Origin: CAZVNZ01 sp964628515 | GTDB lineage: Bacteria; Bacillota; Clostridia; Christensenellales; Christensenellaceae | DNA: 64,000 bases | Direction: 5' to 3' | Assembly: GCA_964628515.1 (NCBI GenBank) | Contig: CAZVNZ010000006.1 | Span: 61,702-125,701 of the forward strand | Shown: in pieces, positions 60,020 to 64,000 of the stretch | Numbering within the stretch: position 1 is the stretch's first letter | How the letters are laid out: every line of letters starts with the position of its first letter | Notes under the pieces: generated by a model | The model's database searches: none | Seen by the model: the letters and a program-made list of their open reading frames with translations, nothing else | Told to the model about the DNA's origin: nothing | Made by a program: the position numbers and the translations under genes

Positions 60020-61276
60020 TTAAATACCTAAGTTAAATAACAATCCGGAAGTAAGTAGCGCATTATTCATACTGGAATAGCTCATTTTCTGCATACTTGT
60101 AAATGTAGATTGAGGTATTCTTGACGCTATATCTGCGTTACGGCTTAAACTTTTGGATACACTGCTTAAGGTGTCTTGAACTCTTGAAGGGTCGTCGCTT
60201 ACTGCCTTCATAAATTTGTCTTTGTTGATGGAAAGTGTACCGTCGTAATTTTTTGTAATACCCATTTGGGATAAATTACGAGAAGAGCCAATGCCACTAC
60301 TCATAAGGCTTTCCACCCTTGAAACTCCTGTGCCGGGGTTGGATTTTGAGCCTAAAGTGTTTATTACGCTGTTGTAGCTGTTTAGCATGTCCGTTACTTC
60401 TTTGTATACAGTACTGCCGTCCGTGCCTCTGCTGAAAGATGCCTCGCCTTTTCCTCTAAGAGTTGCTGTTGGGGCGTCGGTGGTTGCACCAAGTTGTACC
60501 GTGTTAGATTGAGAGGTAAAACTCTCGCCGTTTACCGAATATTGCGCATTTTGTGCCTCGGCTGTCGTTGCCATATTTAAGGATGATATTGTGTTAGAAC
60601 CGCTGTTGTCCGTAATGGAAAAACTGCTGTTGGTACCCGTTTCTTTAGATACTATCTGTAAAGACATTTTATTGTCTTTTGAGGTAACAACACTTGCGGT
60701 AACTCCTGCCTTAGAATTATTTATACTGCTTGCAATACGAGAAAGCGCCTTTTCGTTGGTGTCTCCCGCAACCGCAGAGTAGGATATATTCGTTTTTTTG
60801 CCGTCCATCTCTATACTAAAGCTACCCGAGCCAATAGTGGATAGGGAATTTTTGTAAAAAGAAGTAGAACTGCTAACCTGAGAAGAAGCAATTTGGTCTA
60901 CTTTAAGGTTGAATTTGCCGTTTAGTTGAGACATAGAGCCTGCCTTGCCCCCTGTTGCCACAGCCGAGTTAGAGCTTACCAAAGACTGATTAAACATACT
61001 GTTTGTACCCGTTTTTCCAAAAGTGGATGCAGCGTCTTTTAAGCTGTTAAGATTATCCTTCATTTCGCTCATAAACAAATTGGAATTTTTATCGAAAGCG
61101 TTTGAGAAATTAAAATTCATCAACGAAGAAATAGAGCTGTTACTCGACGGATTATAAGTCATAGGTTTAGGCGCAGTATAAGCATAGCTTTGTATGCCGT
61201 TTGTCCTACTTGCACTAAAAGCACTGTATTTTCCGTATGCACTTGCAGCATTAGCCGCATTTGTTACTCCTACCAT
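60020..61276 (-). CDS. FliD-like (flagellar cap) protein, isolated
   Basis: The 418-residue protein is rich in Ser, Asn and Thr. The order of segments resembles FliD: QLNGKFNLKVDQIASSQVSS (FliD_N-like, about 130-150), SGSFSIEMDG, NAQYSVNGESFTSQSNTVQL with TATLRGKGEA, and the C-terminal QMGITKNYDGTLSINKDKFM with DDPSRVQ. ATG 61276, preceded by AAGGAGG, removes 7 residues from the longest frame. No other flagellar gene occurs in the window. It could be a cap protein or an unrelated secreted adhesin of similar make-up. Confidence 0.6.
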   Translation of the reverse strand: MVGVTNAANAASAYGKYSAFSASRTNGIQSYAYTAPKPMTYNPSSNSSISSLMNFNFSNAFDKNSNLFMSEMKDNLNSLKDAASTFGKTGTNSMFNQSLVSSNSAVATGGKAGSMSQLNGKFNLKVDQIASSQVSSSTSFYKNSLSTIGSGSFSIEMDGKKTNISYSAVAGDTNEKALSRIASSINNSKAGVTASVVTSKDNKMSLQIVSKETGTNSSFSITDNSGSNTISSLNMATTAEAQNAQYSVNGESFTSQSNTVQLGATTDAPTATLRGKGEASFSRGTDGSTVYKEVTDMLNSYNSVINTLGSKSNPGTGVSRVESLMSSGIGSSRNLSQMGITKNYDGTLSINKDKFMKAVSDDPSRVQDTLSSVSKSLSRNADIASRIPQSTFTSMQKMSYSSMNNALLTSGLLFNLGI

Positions 61277-61466
61277 GATATTCGCCTCCTTACACAATAT
61301 ACATAAGAGTAATATTATCTACATATAATATACATCCGTTTTATGTAAAATGCAAGTATTTTTTTGTGTTTTTCGGTAATTATAATAACATTTTTCATTT
61401 TATAATTTCACATATTCTCACTTTGGAAAAGTAAATACAAAACGCACGTTTTAAAAAATTTTTTTG

Positions 61467-61495
61467 TTGACTATTTTGCGGTAATGAGTTAAAAT
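61467..61495 (+). promoter_or_regulatory. Promoter of glnA
   Basis: TTGACT (61467-61472), 17-base spacer, TAAAAT (61490-61495). No GlnR-type operator was recognised around it. Confidence 0.6.
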
Positions 61496-61551
61496 AATAT
61501 TCGTACAAAATTGCACATATGCTATGGTAAAAGTAATAAGAAAGGAATTGT

Positions 61552-62883
61552 ATGTCAAAATATACTAAAGAACAGCTACATAAAATTATTGAAGAGAGAG
61601 ATATTAGATTTATAAGACTTCAATTTACAGATATTTTTGGCGTATTAAAAAATATTACTACCACAACAAAAAGGTTGGATAAACTTTTAGATGAAGGCTG
61701 TATGTTTGATGGCTCTTCCATAGACGGTTTTGCCCGTATAGAGGAATCGGATATGCTACTTATGCCGGATATAGATACCTTTGAAATTTTCCCGTGGTCT
61801 AATCCCAAAGGGCGTACCGCTCGGTTTATTTGCAATGTATACCTACCTGACGGCACACCTTACGAAAGCTGTCCTCGTAATATTTTAAAGAAACAGCTAA
61901 AACGTGCGGCGGATATGGGCTACTCTATGAATATTGGTCCGGAATGCGAGTTTTTTCTCTTTCAGAAAGACGAAAACGGCAAACCCACAACAGTCACAAA
62001 CGATGACGGCGGCTATTTTGATTTAGCGCCCTTAGATACCGGTGGCGGTGCAAGAAGGGATATTTGCTTAGCATTAGAGGAAATGGGTTTTGAAATAGAG
62101 GCGTCCCACCACGAATGTGCATTAGGACAACACGAGATAGATTTTAAATACGGTAACGCATTGCGTATGGCAGATGATGTTATGACCTTTAAAATCGTAG
62201 TAAAACGTATAGCGCAAATGCACGGTTTGCATGCTACTTTTATGCCAAAGCCCGTATACGGCATTGCAGGAAGCGGTATGCATATAAATATGTCTTTATG
62301 CAAAGAAAAAACCAATATGTTTTACGATACAAACGACGAGCTTGGCTTATCTAAATTAGCTTATAATTTTATGGCAGGAATACTAAACCACGCAAAGGGA
62401 TTAGCCTTGCTTACCAATCCTATCATAAATTCTTATAAAAGACTTGTTCCCGGTTTTGAGGCACCTTGCTATATTGCATGGTCTGCTAAAAACCGTAGCC
62501 CCCTCGTACGTGTACCCCACGCAACAGGCTCGGCAACAAGAATAGAAATGAGAAATCCGGACCCAACCGCTAACCCCTACCTAACTTTTGCAGGAATACT
62601 GGCGGCAGGTATAGACGGAATAAACAAAAACAGCATAGCGCCACCGCCGGTTAATAAAAACATCTACACTTTAACCAATGCGGAGCGTAAAAAATACAAG
62701 GTAAATGCAGTACCGGCAAACTTATTGGAAGCAATGGGATATTTCGAAGAAGATCCCCTTATGAAAGAATTTTTGGGAGAATCTGCATTTAACAAGTATC
62801 TTGCAGGCAAAAAGGCAGAGTGGTACGATTATTCCACTCACGTACATCAATGGGAGACGGATAGGTATTTAACCAAATATTGA
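61552..62883 (+). CDS. glnA: Glutamine synthetase type I
   Basis: This enzyme forms glutamine from glutamate, ammonia and ATP. The 443-residue length and motifs fit GSI-alpha: FDGSSIDGFARIEESDMLLM, GPECEFFLF (metal ligands), EIDFKYG, GSGMHINMSL, CYIAWSAKNRSPLVRVP, RIEMRNPDPTANPYL. The Tyr adenylylation region of GSI-beta is absent (C-terminal YFEEDPLMKEFLGE instead), so regulation is by feedback or transcription, as in other Firmicutes. AGAAAGGAA precedes the ATG. The divIC-like gene starts 6 bases after the stop. Confidence 0.97.
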   Translation: MSKYTKEQLHKIIEERDIRFIRLQFTDIFGVLKNITTTTKRLDKLLDEGCMFDGSSIDGFARIEESDMLLMPDIDTFEIFPWSNPKGRTARFICNVYLPDGTPYESCPRNILKKQLKRAADMGYSMNIGPECEFFLFQKDENGKPTTVTNDDGGYFDLAPLDTGGGARRDICLALEEMGFEIEASHHECALGQHEIDFKYGNALRMADDVMTFKIVVKRIAQMHGLHATFMPKPVYGIAGSGMHINMSLCKEKTNMFYDTNDELGLSKLAYNFMAGILNHAKGLALLTNPIINSYKRLVPGFEAPCYIAWSAKNRSPLVRVPHATGSATRIEMRNPDPTANPYLTFAGILAAGIDGINKNSIAPPPVNKNIYTLTNAERKKYKVNAVPANLLEAMGYFEEDPLMKEFLGESAFNKYLAGKKAEWYDYSTHVHQWETDRYLTKY

Positions 62884-62889
62884 GGGAAA

Positions 62890-63333
62890 ATGGCTACTAA
62901 AAGAAGGTTTAATTTCAATAGAATAAAGATTTTTATAATAGTCGGTGTTTTATTCTATGCAGGAGTTACCTTTTACAATCAGCAAACCTTATTGGTGGAC
63001 CAAGCAGAAAAGCAAAAAGAGCTTTTAACCATAGAGGAAGAGCTTAAAAACAAAATAGAGTTTTATAAAAACGAGTTAAACTATATCGGCAGTGCCGAGT
63101 ATATAGAAAAACAGGCAAGAGAGCGTTTAGGTTGGCTAAAAGAGGATGAAACCAAGTACGTAGAAGCTCCTGACGGAGTGGAAGTAGAAGAGCCGACAGC
63201 AAGCGTAGACCCAACACCAACGCAAGATGTGCAACCAACAGCACAAATGGGCGGAGCGGAGGGTGGCGCAACAGCAGAGCCAACGTCTGAGGCAACAAAG
63301 ACGCCGGAGGAAACTCCTAAAACAACCGAATAA
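62890..63333 (+). CDS. Septum formation initiator (DivIC/FtsB-like)
   Basis: The 147-residue protein has a short basic cytoplasmic start, one transmembrane helix (about 14-29, IFIIVGVLFYAGVTFY), a coiled coil (about 35-60, DQAEKQKELLTIEEELKNKI) and the family ending IEKQARERLGWLKEDE. It is the DivIC/FtsB partner of FtsL/DivIB in cell division. A Pro/Thr/Glu/Ala-rich tail (about 95-147) is additional and probably disordered. Confidence 0.88.
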   Translation: MATKRRFNFNRIKIFIIVGVLFYAGVTFYNQQTLLVDQAEKQKELLTIEEELKNKIEFYKNELNYIGSAEYIEKQARERLGWLKEDETKYVEAPDGVEVEEPTASVDPTPTQDVQPTAQMGGAEGGATAEPTSEATKTPEETPKTTE

Positions 63334-63338
63334 TTTAT

Positions 63339-63415
63339 CTGGGTGTAGCGCAGTTTGGTAGCGTGCTTGAATGGGGTTCAAGAGGTCGCAGGTTCAATTC
63401 CTGTCACCCAGACCA
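63339..63415 (+). tRNA. tRNA-Pro (anticodon GGG)
   Basis: A full 77-base cloverleaf: acceptor CTGGGTG/CACCCAG, D stem GCGC/GCGT (one G-U), anticodon stem CTTGA/TCAAG with loop ATGGGGT (anticodon GGG after T33), T arm GCAGG-TTCAATT-CCTGT and encoded CCA. It reads proline codons CCC/CCU. It starts 5 bases after the divIC-like stop codon. Confidence 0.95.
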
Positions 63416-63422
63416 AAATGTA

Positions 63423-63487
63423 CAAAAGTCACTTTTGCAAACCGCATAACAAAGCCAAAAGTTATGCAACGTCAAAAGTGACTTTTG
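63423..63487. repeat. Nested inverted repeats after tRNA-Pro
   Basis: CAAAAGTCACTTTTG (63423-63437) and its exact reverse complement at 63473-63487, enclosing a second pair GCATAAC (63444-63450) / GTTATGC (63461-63467). Each 15-bp arm is itself nearly palindromic, so several folds compete. It can act as a terminator for the tRNA or be a small mobile palindrome. The short interval to the next gene (63488-63540) shows nothing else. Confidence 0.7.
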
Positions 63488-63540
63488 TTATTTCAACAAT
63501 ATAAGTGGGTTAGAAAGTGGGTTTGCTTTTTAAAAGTTTT

Positions 63541-63789
63541 TTATTCGTTTTTTATTATTGAAGTAATGAATTTTCTTAGTAAGATTTCGTTTTCCGGGAA
63601 CAAGGCATTTTGGGCAAAGAAATACAGGCTTGTAATATAAGCATTAATGTCTCCGTTATGTTGCACATTTAATAATTCTTTTATTGATTTGATAAACGTA
63701 ATTTGATTGTCGGATAATTGCTTTTTTTCATATTTTAATAATTTTACTCTATTTCTAATATCAACAATATTTTCAACTTCACCTTTCAT
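63541..63789 (-). CDS. Small hypothetical protein
   Basis: An 82-residue, helix-rich, charged protein (VDIRNRVKLLKYEKKQLSDN, QHNGDINAYITSLYFFAQNA). No signal peptide, no known motif. Its start overlaps the stop of the gene upstream by 11 bases, which supports a real two-gene operon. GGAG lies upstream of the ATG on the minus strand. Confidence 0.5.
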   Translation of the reverse strand: MKGEVENIVDIRNRVKLLKYEKKQLSDNQITFIKSIKELLNVQHNGDINAYITSLYFFAQNALFPENEILLRKFITSIIKNE

Positions 63790-63965
63790 ACTCTAAATTC
63801 TCCTTTGCATTAACAAAATAGTTTTTATTTATTTTAATAGTCTCTCTTTCAAAGTCCTCTTTTATTTTGGGTAAATCTTCCTTGATGCTTTCAATATTTT
63901 TGAGTGATTCATCGCAAATTTTAGTATCACTTTTATTTTTTAAAAGTGATGTGGTACAATAAAAA
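63779..63965 (-). CDS. 3' fragment of a hypothetical gene, cut by the IS end
   Basis: On the minus strand an open frame runs from the IS border to TGA at 63781-63779 and encodes a charged helical segment (NKSDTKICDESLKNIESIKE, then DLPKIKEDFERETIKINKNY). It has no start before the IS end at about 63950-63966, so the gene appears truncated by the insertion or continues beyond the window. A 10-bp inverted repeat (63926-63935 with 63941-63950) lies within it. Confidence 0.4.
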
Positions 63966-64000
63966 TGGACACTCCGAAGTCCAAGAGGTAAAATAAAAAA
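63950..64000 (+). mobile_element. IS left end (IS3-like), continues out of the window
   Basis: 47 of 48 bases equal 30026-30073: a TACAAT box, TGGACACTCCGAAGTCCA with self-complementary ends, and a GAGG ribosome site. The element body lies beyond the window. Confidence 0.55.

Overview
The window is AT-rich bacterial DNA with tightly packed operons, ATGA-type stop/start overlaps and strong AGGAGG ribosome sites. The ctsR-mcsA-clpC stress operon, TagO, Lgt, a DivIC-type divisome protein, PerR and the larE/larB/larC set point to a Gram-positive, Clostridia-like member of the Bacillota. Species cannot be named from the sequence. Two 100-base N runs (9434-9533 and 24816-24915) show a draft assembly; both lie in repeated sequence.

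Region 1 (1-8954): S-adenosylhomocysteine metabolism (partial ahcY, mtaD), a lipoprotein and a cobalamin-binding radical SAM protein, then the CtsR-controlled ctsR-mcsA-clpC operon, which lacks mcsB. Region 2 (8955-9821): a 93-bp tandem repeat array, related to single repeats at 9.7, 48.4 and 59.6 kb that share a REP-like hairpin architecture. Region 3 (9822-16487): tagO and a putative cobalamin adenosyltransferase, then guaB-larE-larB-larC1-larC2-guaA, joining guanine nucleotide synthesis to the maturation of the nickel-pincer cofactor. GuaA has no glutamine amidotransferase domain.

Region 4 (16476-28998): a 12.5-kb integrative mobilizable element inserted in the last codons of guaA and bounded by an 11-bp direct repeat. 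It carries a tyrosine integrase, an XRE repressor, an excisionase-like protein, a P4-type primase/helicase, mobC (with no normal start codon), a HUH relaxase and a complete type I restriction-modification system with its own regulator. Its base and codon use is less AT-biased than the flanks, especially in the integrase-to-relaxase half. A host-like mrr restriction gene lies just outside the right junction.

Region 5 (30-36.2 kb): an IS-end remnant and small accessory genes (DUF1579-like, YdeI-like, GyrI-like, tag, CAT-like), a CoA-disulfide reductase/rhodanese fusion and a glutamate-synthase-like flavoprotein. Region 6 (36.4-44.6 kb): a surface-glycan operon with genes for a nucleotidyltransferase, SDR dehydratases, FdtA-like ketoisomerase, aminotransferase and N-acetyltransferase, enough for an NDP-3-acetamido-3,6-dideoxyhexose, plus glycosyltransferases.

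Region 7 (44.8-64 kb): a lipoprotein, a PAS-LuxR regulator divergent from an old-yellow-enzyme reductase, lgt, two duplicated SDR genes divergent from an RbsA/RbsC/RbsB-type sugar ABC transporter, an alpha/beta-hydrolase lipoprotein, a perR-DUF454 pair divergent from catalase with a PerR-like box between them, an isolated FliD-like gene, glnA, divIC, tRNA-Pro(GGG), and two small genes ending at a second copy of the IS end.
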